Source of the DNA: Paracoccus tibetensis
GTDB taxonomy: Bacteria > Pseudomonadota > Alphaproteobacteria > Rhodobacterales > Rhodobacteraceae
Direction of reading: 5' to 3'
DNA: 64,000 nucleotides
Assembly: GCF_900102505.1 (NCBI RefSeq)
Contig: NZ_FMVT01000005.1
Span: 248,001 to 312,000, forward strand
How positions within the stretch are numbered: the first letter of the stretch is position 1; each line of letters starts with the position of its first letter. Below are positions 26,818 to 35,410 of the stretch, in pieces. Below the pieces are notes generated by a model. The model did no database searches. It was given only the letters and a program-made list of their open reading frames with translations, and was not told the DNA's origin. The translations under genes and the position numbers were made by a program.

Positions 26818-27993
26818 TCAGCGCGCGTAGATCGGCGGGTCGAAGGTTTCGCCGTCGAAGAAGGCATCGGGCCCGAGGATCATCTGCCCCTTCTCGCTGG
26901 CGACGGGCGTAGGGTGGGTCATCGCCCCCTCGATCCGCGCCGAGGCGCCGGGCATGTCCGCCCCCGCCGCCCGCAGGTGCCGGCGATACAGGTCGGTGCG
27001 GAAGCAGGCGCCCGCCGCCTCCATCGCCGCCTTCGGGTCGAGGTTGTGCGCCTCGGCGATGTCGCGCGCCAGCAGCGCCGCCGTGCTGCGCCAAGGGAAG
27101 TTGGCCCCGCCCGCATGGAAGCGGATGAAGTCGGGGAAATGCCGCACCTCGCCCTGCGGGCTGACATGGAGACGGCCCAGCAGCCCCCGTTCGCTGAGTT
27201 CGGGGGAGAGGTTCAGGTAATCGGGGCGCGAGAGGATCTCGACCGCCGTACCGCGATTCTCGGGGATGTCGATCCAGCGGCAGGCGCGCCAGATCGCCCG
27301 CATCAGCGCGCCGGTCAGCTCGGGCTGGCTTTCGGTGAAGGCGCGGGTCAGGACCAGCCCCTTCTCGGGCGGCGCGTTCCAGATCGCCCTGCCCGCCAGC
27401 AGCAGCGCCCCCGCCGCCGTCTCGACGGCATAGGAGGCCCAAGGCTCGCCGACGCAGAAGGCGTCCACCTCGCCCGAGGCGAGGGCGGCGGCCATCATCG
27501 GCGGGGGGACCGTGTGGATCGAGAGGCCGGGCTCGAGCGGCGAGCCTTTCAGCCAGTGCCGCACCAGATGGGCCTGGGTCGAGAAGGGGAAGGGAACGCC
27601 GACCTTCAGCGGGCCGGTCCAGACGGACACCAGCGCGTCCCGCGCCGCGCGGGCGTCGCCGAAGCCGAAGCCGTGGCCGATGGCGCGCAGCCGCTCGGCC
27701 AGCGCGGCGTTCACCGCGATGGCCTGCCCACCCTGGCTGATGAACATCGCCAGATCGAAGGCCGGATAGTCCGGCCCGAGGCCGAGCGCCTGCGCGATGG
27801 GCAGCGGCACCAGCATATGCGCGGCGTCGATCCCGCCGGTGCCCAGCATGTCGCGGCTCTGCGCCCAGGAGCGCAGGCGGATGAGATCGAACTCCAGCCC
27901 CTCCTCGGCGGCGAATCCGATCTCGGCCGCGACGATCAGGGGCGCGGCGTCGATCAGCGGGACGTAACCGAGGCGCAGAGAGGTCAGGCTCAT
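26818..27993 (-). CDS. nasS: nitrate sensor NasS (NrtA-like, cytoplasmic)
   Basis: A 391-residue protein of the CmpA/NrtA binding-protein fold but with no signal peptide: it begins MSLTSLRLGYVPLIDAAPL. Shared features with nrtA are FCVGEPWASYAVETA and the C-terminal FFDGETFDPPIYAR. NasS proteins bind nitrate or nitrite in the cytoplasm and release the RNA-binding antiterminator NasT. The start ATG overlaps the nasT stop by four bases, the tight coupling expected for a one-to-one complex. Confidence 0.9.
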   Translation of the reverse strand: MSLTSLRLGYVPLIDAAPLIVAAEIGFAAEEGLEFDLIRLRSWAQSRDMLGTGGIDAAHMLVPLPIAQALGLGPDYPAFDLAMFISQGGQAIAVNAALAERLRAIGHGFGFGDARAARDALVSVWTGPLKVGVPFPFSTQAHLVRHWLKGSPLEPGLSIHTVPPPMMAAALASGEVDAFCVGEPWASYAVETAAGALLLAGRAIWNAPPEKGLVLTRAFTESQPELTGALMRAIWRACRWIDIPENRGTAVEILSRPDYLNLSPELSERGLLGRLHVSPQGEVRHFPDFIRFHAGGANFPWRSTAALLARDIAEAHNLDPKAAMEAAGACFRTDLYRRHLRAAGADMPGASARIEGAMTHPTPVASEKGQMILGPDAFFDGETFDPPIYAR

Positions 27994-28571
27994 GTCAGCA
28001 GCCCCGCCGCCATGACCAGCTGCTGGGCGATGTCGGCCACGCGGCGGCCCTGGTCCATCGCCGTCTTGCGCAGAAGGGCATAGGCGGCTTCCTCGTCGAT
28101 GCCGCGCGCCTTCATCAGGATGGCTTTCGCACGGTCGATGATCTTGCGTTCCTCCAGCGCGGCGCGGGTCGCCGCCAGTTCGGTCCGCATCTTGTGGAAC
28201 ATGTGAAAGCGCGCGATGGCGGCGTCGAGGATCGGGCGGATGCGCTCGGGCTGCAGGCCGTCCACGACATAGGCCGAGACGCCCGCCTCGATGGCCGCCC
28301 GCGTCAGCCCCTCGTCCGAGCGATCGACGAACATCGCCACCGGCCGCTCCAGCGGGCCGGAGGCCAGCGCCAGTTCCTCCAGCACATCGCGCGAGGGGTC
28401 GGCCACGTCGATCAGCACGATGTCGGGCTTCTGCTCGGCGATGCGGCGGGCAAGGCCGGTTTCCTCGGCAATGACGGTGACCGTGTGATCGCCCGAGGCG
28501 CGCAAGCCGTCCACGATCCGCAGCGCGCGGTCGCGATCGCGTTCGACGATGATGATCGACAAGCCCGGCAT
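27990..28571 (-). CDS. nasT: ANTAR-domain antiterminator NasT
   Basis: A 193-residue response-regulator-like protein: pseudo-receiver domain (about 1-120, SIIIVERDRDRALRI, IVLIDVADP) followed by a C-terminal ANTAR RNA-binding domain (about 130-190, ALEERKIIDRAKAILMKARG, EEAAYALLRKTAMDQG). In Paracoccus and other bacteria NasT binds the leader of assimilation genes and prevents termination. A GGGGGA Shine-Dalgarno precedes the ATG. It heads the nasT-nasS unit. Confidence 0.93.
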   Translation of the reverse strand: MPGLSIIIVERDRDRALRIVDGLRASGDHTVTVIAEETGLARRIAEQKPDIVLIDVADPSRDVLEELALASGPLERPVAMFVDRSDEGLTRAAIEAGVSAYVVDGLQPERIRPILDAAIARFHMFHKMRTELAATRAALEERKIIDRAKAILMKARGIDEEAAYALLRKTAMDQGRRVADIAQQLVMAAGLLT

Positions 28572-28622
28572 CAGGTCCCCCTGCTGCCGTCAAAGCCGCT
28601 GCCTGCCGCGACAGCAATCCCG

Positions 28623-28638
28623 CGCAAGGCCAAAGCCA
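28623..28638 (-). promoter_or_regulatory. candidate sigma-54 promoter for nasT
   Basis: On the minus strand TGGCTT-TGGCC-TTGCG matches the -24/-12 pattern TGGCAC-N5-TTGCW with correct spacing of GG and GC. It lies about 50 bases before the nasT start. Such short matches occur by chance, and rpoN is not in this window. Confidence 0.35.
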
Positions 28639-28710
28639 GTGGCGCGGTGCAATCCCACGGCACGTGCATGGCCAGCGGGCAGCACTGCCCACCCCTGCGG
28701 CAGAGTAGGT

Positions 28711-30009
28711 CTACGCGGAAGCAGACAGGACCGGAACGGGATGCGGGCTTGGCGCCGGCAGGGGCTGCTTCTCGCTGCAGGCGCGGAAGAGCTGCGCGAG
28801 GCGCGCGGCTGAATCGCAGATGTCGTGCCGGGCGAGCGCCCGCTCGCGCGCGGCGGCGCCCACCTCGGCCAACCGCTCGGGCAGGCTGAGCGCGGCCTCG
28901 TCCAGCGCCGCGGCCAGCGCGTCGGCGCTTCCCGCAGGCACGAGCCAGCCGGTCCGGCGGTCGAGCACCAGCTCGGGGATGCCCGCGACATAGGTGGTGA
29001 TGCAGGGACGGGCGGCGGCCATCGCCTCCATCAGCGCGACGGGCAGGCCCTCGGCGAAGCTGGGCATGACCATGACATGCGCCTGCGACAGCGCCTCGGC
29101 CACCTGCCCCTCGTCCATCCAGCCCGGCAGGCTGACGCGATCCGAAATGCCGAGCCGCGCGATGGTCTGGCGAATCGCCGGCGCAAGGGGGCCGTCGCCG
29201 ACCAGCCGCAGATGCATGGGCTGGCGCACGCGGGCCATCGCCTCGAGCAGCATCATCTGGCCCTTCTGCTCGACGAAGCGGCCGATCGAGACAAGTTGCA
29301 GCGGATGACCCGGCCCAGGTCCCGGCGGAAGCGGCCGCGGCTGCGCGAAGACCTGACGGTCGATCCCGCAATGGACGACCTGAAGTTTCGGCCAGTCGGC
29401 TGCCGGGGTCCAGCGGGCCAGCTGGCTGCGGCCGAAGTCGCTGACCGCCACGACGAAGCAGGCATCGGCGATCTTCGCCTCGAGGTTCAGGGCGCCGATG
29501 GCGTCGAACTCCTCGGGGCCGTGGACGGTCATGCTGTAGCCCGGCCCGCCCATCAGGCGCGAATAACGGGCGACATCTGTGGAATTCGTGCCGAAATGGG
29601 CATGGAGATGGGCGATGCCCGTCTCGCGGCACCGGCGGGCGAGCCATGCGCCCTCGGCCAGGTAGATGAATTGGCGCAGCAGCCCGCGGCCCTTGCCGCC
29701 CCGCCAGCCCGCCGAGATCGCCGCACCCGCCGCGCGCGGGTGGCGCAGGACGCCGCGCAGAAGCGCAAGGCCTAAAGCAAGCGCGCCGCGGTCCAGCACA
29801 TATTCCGTCGCCGCAAACTCGGCCTTGTCGACCGGCGTCACCAGCGGCTGAGGATCGGGCCGCATGGCGAAGCGGGTGATGGAGAGCCCGGCCGCCTCGA
29901 GCGCCTGGATCTCGCGGCGGATGAAGGTTTGCGAGGGACGGGGGTAGGTGTTAACCACGTAGCCGATGCGAATCGGGGTCCGGCAAGCTGAATCGGATGT
30001 AACGTGCAT
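28711..30009 (-). CDS. glycosyltransferase family 4 (first gene of exopolysaccharide locus)
   Basis: A 432-residue GT-B fold glycosyltransferase. The N-terminal domain starts IRIGYVVNTYPRPSQTFIRREI (about 13 onward), with HLHAHFGTNSTDVARY. The C-terminal nucleotide-sugar domain has VSIGRFVEQKGQMMLLEA and the E-x7-E type motif SFAEGLPVALMEAMAAARP. Relatives act in exopolysaccharide assembly on the cytoplasmic face. No signal peptide. It lies about 140 bases from nasT on the same strand and about 350 bases from the sugar transferase gene, so it may have its own promoter in the AT-richer gap. Confidence 0.9.
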   Translation of the reverse strand: MHVTSDSACRTPIRIGYVVNTYPRPSQTFIRREIQALEAAGLSITRFAMRPDPQPLVTPVDKAEFAATEYVLDRGALALGLALLRGVLRHPRAAGAAISAGWRGGKGRGLLRQFIYLAEGAWLARRCRETGIAHLHAHFGTNSTDVARYSRLMGGPGYSMTVHGPEEFDAIGALNLEAKIADACFVVAVSDFGRSQLARWTPAADWPKLQVVHCGIDRQVFAQPRPLPPGPGPGHPLQLVSIGRFVEQKGQMMLLEAMARVRQPMHLRLVGDGPLAPAIRQTIARLGISDRVSLPGWMDEGQVAEALSQAHVMVMPSFAEGLPVALMEAMAAARPCITTYVAGIPELVLDRRTGWLVPAGSADALAAALDEAALSLPERLAEVGAAARERALARHDICDSAARLAQLFRACSEKQPLPAPSPHPVPVLSASA

Positions 30010-30147
30010 CGTAAGATCTGGTTCCGCTGCCTTGTCGATAAATCTGGCTTATTCTTGCCGACGAGGCACGACCATGTCGATCTTATTTCCACCTTCCGAA
30101 AAAAAGTGGCATTCTGGTCTTCCTCAGCAGAACGAAAGCGAGCTGTC

Positions 30148-30444
30148 GTGTTAGTTGGTATGATCTTGCTCTCGACCATCGCGGGCGCTGCGTCAACAGG
30201 TCTTCTTCTTCTCCTGGGTCATGGCCTGGGGTCTGCGCTGCTGTTCGGCTATGTCTGCGGCGGCGTTCTGACGATGATCCTGCTGAGCGTGCGGATGGTG
30301 ATCTGCGAATGGCTAAACGGCCGCGCGGGATCGCACGGCCGTTTTCATGAACAGGCGTTTCAGCAGCCGGTGCCGCGCGCGACCACGCGGAACGTCTGGA
30401 CGATGGTCGCCAGATCGAGCCGCAGGCTCACCTCGCGGGAATAG
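30148..30444 (+). CDS. possible small membrane protein, uncertain
   Basis: An open frame of about 98 codons with two strongly hydrophobic stretches (MILLSTIAGAASTGLLLLLG and LLFGYVCGGVLTMILLSVRM) in its first half. The start is unclear (GTG 30148 or ATG 30160; the frame is open back to 30004). Its tail runs through a strong hairpin at 30315-30345 and overlaps the 3' end of the sugar transferase gene on the other strand, so the annotated end may be wrong or the gene decayed. The hydrophobic pattern with positive residues between (ERKRA before TM1) looks like real coding, but no Shine-Dalgarno is convincing. The remainder of 30010-30359 holds no other gene I can support. Confidence 0.3.
   Translation: MLVGMILLSTIAGAASTGLLLLLGHGLGSALLFGYVCGGVLTMILLSVRMVICEWLNGRAGSHGRFHEQAFQQPVPRATTRNVWTMVARSSRRLTSRE
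30315..30345 (-). terminator. bidirectional terminator hairpin
   Basis: AAACGGCCG (30315-30323) pairs perfectly with CGGCCGTTT (30336-30344). On the plus strand it is followed by TTTTC, and on the minus strand by TTTAG. It lies just downstream of the sugar transferase stop on the minus strand and most simply ends that transcript. Confidence 0.7.
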
Positions 30445-31034
30445 CGCTCGTCGTAAAGGGCGCGGGCGGGGAAGGCCGAGCCGTTGCGGATCGACACCTG
30501 CCAGAGGCCGGTCAGGCCAGGGCGATGCGCCGCGTAGTACTGGCCCGGATAGAGCACGCGCTGCTCGGGCATCATCGGTCGCGGGCCAACCAGGCTCATC
30601 TGACCCAACAGCACGTTCACCAGCTGCGGCAGCTCGTCCAGCGAGCTCTTCCGCAGGAAGCGGCCCACCGTGGTGATGCGCGGATCGTTCCGCAGCTTCT
30701 GGTCCCGGTCCCATTCGGCGCGCGCCGCGGGATTGGCATCCAGATGCGCCTTCAGCAGCGCGTCGGCATCGGGGCGCATCGTCCGGAACTTGAAGAGGCG
30801 GAAGGTCTTCCAGCCCTCGCCCAGACGGTCCTGCGTGTAGATGGGCGACCGGCCGTCGACCATGATCGCCACCGCGATCAGCGCCATCAGGGGAAGAAGA
30901 AACGGGAGGGCGATCAGGATGAGCGCCGTGTCGAGGACACGTTTACCGCCATTCCGATAGAGCCCACCCGGATAAAGTTCGATCTGCGGAGAAGACACCG
31001 AGTTGATGTCCGGCCGGCTATTGTAAAACGCCAT
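30360..31034 (-). CDS. sugar transferase (initiating undecaprenyl-phosphate glycosyl-1-phosphate transferase)
   Basis: Starts polysaccharide repeat-unit assembly by moving a sugar-1-phosphate onto undecaprenyl phosphate at the inner membrane. The 224-residue protein is the short monotopic type (ExoY-like): one hydrophobic segment (about 34-57, LDTALILIALPFLLPLMALI), then the catalytic domain with KFRTMRPDAD, SLDELPQLVNVLLGQMSLVGPRP-type and RPGLTGLWQVSIRN motifs. ATG at 31034 with GGAG eight bases upstream. Its presence defines the locus as lipid-linked (Wzx/Wzy-type) synthesis. Confidence 0.94.
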   Translation of the reverse strand: MAFYNSRPDINSVSSPQIELYPGGLYRNGGKRVLDTALILIALPFLLPLMALIAVAIMVDGRSPIYTQDRLGEGWKTFRLFKFRTMRPDADALLKAHLDANPAARAEWDRDQKLRNDPRITTVGRFLRKSSLDELPQLVNVLLGQMSLVGPRPMMPEQRVLYPGQYYAAHRPGLTGLWQVSIRNGSAFPARALYDERYSREVSLRLDLATIVQTFRVVARGTGC

Positions 31035-31133
31035 ACTGAAGGCTCCGTCCTGCACACAGCCACACTGGTAAAAAAGGTCTGCCTCCAAGCGCGACCGGCA
31101 AAACTATCCTTCCGCCGACTTGGAATATGCATA

Positions 31134-31162
31134 GGTATATGTGCCGGGTAAGGTCTTAGCAA
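31134..31162 (-). promoter_or_regulatory. candidate promoter of the sugar transferase gene
   Basis: In an AT-rich gap (31035-31283) the minus strand has TTGCTA (31162-31157), a 17-base spacer and TATACC (31139-31134), a fair sigma-70 match, about 100 bases before the start codon. The gap is clearly richer in A/T than the surrounding genes and holds no other gene. Confidence 0.35.
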
Positions 31163-31283
31163 CCTATTTAAAAAGAGAGTCATATTTTTGAGTTTCACCC
31201 TTATCGCGAATAAAGAGGATTCGCACAATTCAGGGTTGTTATTTCAACTATAGGGAGGTGCGATTATCTCAGCGCTCGCCGGA

Positions 31284-32123
31284 TCAGCGACCGCGGTCCC
31301 ATTTGCCCGAAGGTCGACGCGCCCGAACCGCCAATGCCACGCTGGAATATGTCGCGAAACCAATGGGATCTCGCAGGGCGGCCTTGAGCAGCCAGCTGCC
31401 CGACGGACTGTCGCCTGCCGAGCGGGCAGCAAGCTCGGGGTATCTCGCCGACAGCTCGGCATTACCGGCATTCTGCCTGCGACGCACGCGGACAAGACGC
31501 AGGAAACCCTCGGTCACCGGCCAGAGATAAGGCACTTCGACGCGCGTTCTTTCGCTGCGGTTGAAATGAAGACGCACAAACGCGTCATCCGCGATAATGT
31601 CTGGGAACCGGTTCCAACGCGCTCGTCCCTCGGCATTGACGGCGAATAAACCCGCACCAGTCACATTTTCGGCAACGAAAGGCAGCGCCTGCCAGAAGCG
31701 CGAATAAGCGGCAGACACGCGGCTTCTGGGCGCCGGGATCGTCAGCCGCGCGCCGATATAGCGCGCGCCCGGCCCCGAAAGCGCCGTGTAGAGCGCCAGC
31801 ATCATCCCCTCGCCGATCACGACGTCCGCATCGAGGAACAGCCGGCTTGGCCCCGCGGCCTGCGCCTCGGCAAGGTTCAGCGCCGCAATCTTGCCGCCGC
31901 CGGGCGTCTCGAGCACCGCCATGTGCCAGCCCGCAGCCTCGAAGCGGCCGGTCCAGGCGCGCGCGATCTCCGCCGTGCGGTCGGTGCAGCCGTTGGGTAC
32001 GACCAGCAGCTCGGGCCGCGCCCCCGGCGGCAGCGCCTGCGCGAAGAGGGCCCCGAGGCAGGCGTCGATCCGCGCCTCTTCCTGATGGGCGGGAATGATG
32101 ACGGTGAGATCGGCGCCGCTCAT
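31284..32123 (-). CDS. glycosyltransferase family 2
   Basis: A 279-residue GT-A fold enzyme. The N-terminus LTVIIPAHQEEARIDACLGAL is the nucleotide-sugar binding strand, and the metal-binding motif is FLDADVVIGEG near residue 97. The acceptor side has NRFPDIIADDAFVRLHF (an ED-like catalytic motif at DD). Soluble; no membrane segment. The start overlaps the stop of the next upstream glycosyltransferase by four bases, so the two are cotranslated. Likely adds one residue of the exopolysaccharide repeat unit. Confidence 0.9.
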   Translation of the reverse strand: MSGADLTVIIPAHQEEARIDACLGALFAQALPPGARPELLVVPNGCTDRTAEIARAWTGRFEAAGWHMAVLETPGGGKIAALNLAEAQAAGPSRLFLDADVVIGEGMMLALYTALSGPGARYIGARLTIPAPRSRVSAAYSRFWQALPFVAENVTGAGLFAVNAEGRARWNRFPDIIADDAFVRLHFNRSERTRVEVPYLWPVTEGFLRLVRVRRRQNAGNAELSARYPELAARSAGDSPSGSWLLKAALRDPIGFATYSSVALAVRARRPSGKWDRGR

Positions 32124-33130
32124 TTGTATTCGATCAGCCGCACCTGGCGGCGGCGCAGGCGGTTCACCAGATAGCTCAGGGCCCCGAGCGCCTCAGGGAA
32201 CTTGCCGAGGACGTTGAAGAACGCCCTCTCCCAGCCCATGCGGCGCGACAGGCGCAGGACCTGCGCCGGATAGGCGAGCAGCAGCAGCAGGGCGGCGGGA
32301 TGGACCAGCGCGCCCAGTATCGCCGCCGCCGGCAGCAGCGCGCCCCAGACCAGCGCGCGCCGCGTCTCGGTGCGCCAGTGCCGCTCGGGCGGGGCGCCGT
32401 GGAGGGCGGCACCCTCCGCATAGGCGTGGCCGGTCCGGCGGCTCCGGCGCCACCACTGGGCGAATCGGGTCATGTCGGCATCGTGCCAAGTCATCTCGAC
32501 GTCGAGGCGGCGGACGGTCCAGCCGGCGGCCCGCAGGCGCACGCACATCTCGGGCTCCTCTCCGGCGATGAGGCTGTCGCGGAAGCCGCCGACGCCCGTG
32601 ACCGCCACGTGGCGAATCAGCATGTCCCCCCCGACGGCGAGGGCCGGGCCGACCGGCGTGTCCCATTCCGCGTCGCAAAGACGGTTGTAGACCGAGCGTT
32701 CGGGGAAGCGCTCGCGCCGGCGGCCCGCAACGACTCCGAGCCGCGGGTCGGCCTCCATCGCGGCGATGGCCGCCGGCAGCCATTCCTCGCGCAGCGCGCA
32801 GTCGCCGTCGATGAACTGCACATAGTCCGGCGCACCGCCATCGGGCGCGGCGGCCAGCGTTGCAAGGCCGGCGTTGCGGGCGCGGGCGGCGGTGAAGGGC
32901 CGGTCCATGTCCAGCGCCACCACCTCGGCCCCCGCAGCCGCGGCCGCATCGGGGCTGCCGTCAGTGGAGCCCGAATCAACGTAGATCACCCGCTGCGCCT
33001 TCCCGGACAGCGAAGCAAGGCAGGCCCGCAGCCGCGCGCCCTCGTTGCGTCCAATGGCAATTACGGCTACGCGGGCCGCAGGGGCCTTGACATGCGGCTC
33101 GTCCATGGGCGGCGGGAAAATCTGTGTCAT
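32120..33130 (-). CDS. glycosyltransferase family 2 with C-terminal membrane segment
   Basis: A 336-residue GT-A enzyme. VAVIAIGRNEGARLRACLASL (about 20-40), YVDSGSTDGSPDAA and the metal motif FIDGDCALREEW are intact, followed by VGGDMLIRHVAV and an EEPEM acceptor motif. The C-terminal third holds hydrophobic helices (about 275-300, WGALLPAAAILGALVHPAALL). ATG at 33130 has GGAG nine bases upstream; farther upstream starts would run into the divergent gene. It diverges from the CpsD-like gene across an 85-base promoter region. Confidence 0.9.
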   Translation of the reverse strand: MTQIFPPPMDEPHVKAPAARVAVIAIGRNEGARLRACLASLSGKAQRVIYVDSGSTDGSPDAAAAAGAEVVALDMDRPFTAARARNAGLATLAAAPDGGAPDYVQFIDGDCALREEWLPAAIAAMEADPRLGVVAGRRRERFPERSVYNRLCDAEWDTPVGPALAVGGDMLIRHVAVTGVGGFRDSLIAGEEPEMCVRLRAAGWTVRRLDVEMTWHDADMTRFAQWWRRSRRTGHAYAEGAALHGAPPERHWRTETRRALVWGALLPAAAILGALVHPAALLLLLAYPAQVLRLSRRMGWERAFFNVLGKFPEALGALSYLVNRLRRRQVRLIEYK

Positions 33131-33215
33131 TTTTCGATACTCCGCGATAGTCAAGCGCCCTTTACGTGTTATGGCAGTAACTAGCTCGCCCAGGGATGCA
33201 GGAAAAGGCTTGGTG

Positions 33216-33905
33216 ATGGACGGCGGAACCACGGGCTATCAGCCCAACACGCAAAGGTACTGGGACGCAATGCCCAGGCTGGACCTGAGCCAGGCGCAGA
33301 AGAAGCAGCCAGAGATCGCGCGCCAGGGCGATCCGGCCGCAGACGGCTACGACCTGCTGCGCACGCGAATCCTCGGCGAGGTGGCCGAGCGCGAGTGGGC
33401 GCGGGTCGGGGTGACCCAGGCCGCGACCGGCCGGGCGGCGCCCCTGACGGCGCTGAACCTCGCCTTGTCCGAGGCGCGGCGGCCGAAGCGGTCGATCCTG
33501 CTGCTGGATCTCGACATCGCGCGCCAGCCGGTGCTGCGCTATCTGGGGGCCGATCTCGAGACCGGGCGCGCGGATGGCAGCTTCCGCCTGTGGCGCGCCA
33601 ACGACCAGCTGGGGGTGATGGCGATCAAGGCCTCGCCGGCCGAGGCGGCGACCCGCCTGCTAGACCCGGCCTTCAGGGCCGAGATGGACGAGGTGCTGGC
33701 CAAGGCTGCGCCCGACATCGTGATCCTGCACGTGCCGCCGCTGCTGGCCGGCGACGCAGGTCTTGCGGGCCTGCCGCTGGCGCAGGGCCTGATCCTCGTC
33801 GTGGACGCGCAGGCCGACACCGCGGCCCGGCTGCGGGAATGCCAGGCGCGCATGCGCGACATCTGCCCGCTTCTTGGGCTGTTTCATTTCGACGCCGAGG
33901 TTTGA
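33216..33905 (+). CDS. degenerate CpsD/ExoP-type ATPase-like protein
   Basis: A 229-residue protein aligned by eye to the cytoplasmic BY-kinase/CpsD ATPase domain that controls polysaccharide chain length. The Walker A region reads QAATGRAAPLTALNLALSEA, so the GK-S/T core is lost (Pro and Leu in place of Lys and Ser). The Walker A' strand is kept as ILLLDLDIARQPVL, but the Walker B strand IVILHVPPLL has His for Asp. There is no tyrosine-rich tail. It probably does not hydrolyse ATP and may act as a scaffold for the Wzz-like protein, whose gene starts directly after its stop. ATG at 33216 follows AAAAGG by seven bases. Confidence 0.75.
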   Translation: MDGGTTGYQPNTQRYWDAMPRLDLSQAQKKQPEIARQGDPAADGYDLLRTRILGEVAEREWARVGVTQAATGRAAPLTALNLALSEARRPKRSILLLDLDIARQPVLRYLGADLETGRADGSFRLWRANDQLGVMAIKASPAEAATRLLDPAFRAEMDEVLAKAAPDIVILHVPPLLAGDAGLAGLPLAQGLILVVDAQADTAARLRECQARMRDICPLLGLFHFDAEV

Positions 33906-35372
33906 ATGGGTCCGATCGTTGGAGTCAAAGAGTTCATCGACATGCTGCGCCGTCGCGGCCCGGTCATCGCGCTGATCCTGATGGCCGGCCTCTACCTGAC
34001 GATCACGCATGCCCTGTCGCTGGCCCGCAGCTACGAAGCGGTGACCGTCATCCAGATCGAGCCGAACATCCTCGGCGGCGGCCTGGCGGGCGAATCGTCC
34101 GGCGACACGGCCGCGCGCCTGCGCCTGATCGAGCAGCGGCTGATGGCGCGCAGCAACGTCCTCGACATGATCGACCGGTTCGACCTGTTCGACGACGCGC
34201 CGGAACTGAATGAGGACACGCGCGTCACCGCGTTCCGCCAGGGCACGCGGATCGAATTCGTGCCGGCGGCCGGTGGCGGGCCGGGCTCGGATCGCGAGTT
34301 GTCGGCGATGCTGATCACCGTGCGGGCAGGCGATGGGGCGACCGCGGCGAATCTGGCGAACGACATGGCCGACCAGATCATGCGCAGCGACCAGGAGACG
34401 CGGAACCGGCGCCTCGACGATCTGATCGAGACGCTGCAGCGCGAGGACGACCGCATCACCACCGCCATCCGGCAGGTGCAGGTGCAGGCCGAGGCCTTCC
34501 GCAGGCAGAACGCCGATTCGCTGCCCGAGAACACGGAATACCTCGTGGGCGAGCTGACGCGGCTGGAATCGCAGCGGGTCGAGCTGACGCGGGCGCAGCA
34601 GGCCCTGGAGCGCGAGCTGCTGGCGGTCGAGGTCGGCACGGCCGCAACGGCCGGCGGGCGCAGCCTCTCGGTTGTCCAGCAGCTCCGTACGCTCGAGGTG
34701 GACCTGGCGCAGGCGCGCCTGACGCTGCCTGAGGACCATCCCGAAGTACAGCGCCTCGCCGCCGCCATCGAGGACGTGCGCGAGGGGCAGGTGCGGCAGA
34801 TGACCCCGGGCGCCGCCCGGCAGGTCGAACTGATCCGCAGCCAGTCGCAGGATCTCGACGCCGAGCGCGCGGCCATCGACCAGCGGGTGCCGCAGATCGA
34901 GGCGCAGCTCGCCGCGATTCCGACCACCTCGGTCAGGCTCGACAACTACGCGACCCAGATCGCCACGCTCGAGGTCAGCCGCGCCACCATCGCCGAGCGC
35001 CTGTCCCGCGCGGAGCTGGACAAGCGCCTCGCCAGCAGCGAGCACGGCGACCGGATGGTGGTGCTGGAACGCGCCAGCCGCCCCGAATATCCCGTCAGCG
35101 CTGGCCGCAAGCGCGTCGCCGTCCTCGGCCTCGCGGCCAGCCTGGCGGCCGCACTGGCCGCGGCCTTCCTGCTGGAGATGCGGCGCCCGCTTCTGCGCAC
35201 CCCGGCGCAGCTTCAGAAGGCGCTTGGCGTGGCGCCGATCGCGGTCTCGGCCCTGCGGCCGTCGCGCGCGCAGCGACGGCGGGCGCGCCTGCGCGACCTG
35301 ACCAGCGCCACGATCGTGACCCTGGGCGTGATTGCCATCGGGATGCTCATGCTGTCGTCGGGCAGCGCCTGA
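33906..35372 (+). CDS. Wzz/GumC-family polysaccharide co-polymerase
   Basis: Inner-membrane chain-length regulator, 488 residues: TM1 at about 19-38 (GPVIALILMAGLYLTITHAL), a long periplasmic region with coiled-coil heptads (about 150-380, for example LTRLESQRVELTRAQQALERE), TM2 near 402-422 (VAVLGLAASLAAALAAAFLLE) and a third hydrophobic segment at the C-terminus (ATIVTLGVIAIGMLMLSS). The periplasmic part ends with the ASRPEYPVSAGRK proline motif usual before TM2. It starts one base after the CpsD-like stop, so they form a unit. Confidence 0.9.
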   Translation: MGPIVGVKEFIDMLRRRGPVIALILMAGLYLTITHALSLARSYEAVTVIQIEPNILGGGLAGESSGDTAARLRLIEQRLMARSNVLDMIDRFDLFDDAPELNEDTRVTAFRQGTRIEFVPAAGGGPGSDRELSAMLITVRAGDGATAANLANDMADQIMRSDQETRNRRLDDLIETLQREDDRITTAIRQVQVQAEAFRRQNADSLPENTEYLVGELTRLESQRVELTRAQQALERELLAVEVGTAATAGGRSLSVVQQLRTLEVDLAQARLTLPEDHPEVQRLAAAIEDVREGQVRQMTPGAARQVELIRSQSQDLDAERAAIDQRVPQIEAQLAAIPTTSVRLDNYATQIATLEVSRATIAERLSRAELDKRLASSEHGDRMVVLERASRPEYPVSAGRKRVAVLGLAASLAAALAAAFLLEMRRPLLRTPAQLQKALGVAPIAVSALRPSRAQRRRARLRDLTSATIVTLGVIAIGMLMLSSGSA

Positions 35373-35384
35373 CGGCGCTGCCGT

Positions 35385-35410
35385 TCAACCTGACGCAAAA
35401 GTCAGGTTGA
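35385..35410 (+). terminator. perfect hairpin after the Wzz-like gene
   Basis: TCAACCTGAC, a 6-base loop GCAAAA, then GTCAGGTTGA: ten perfect pairs 13 bases after the stop. There is no T run, so it may be a weak terminator or mRNA end stabiliser. The arm TCAGGTTGA recurs at 35532-35540 in front of the NRPS gene. Confidence 0.5.

Noticed and set aside
26818..28692. A single frame covering nasS and the region opposite nasT codons, suggesting a fused protein
   Set aside because: The upstream part is a compositional shadow of nasT in another frame; nasS has its own start overlapping the nasT stop.
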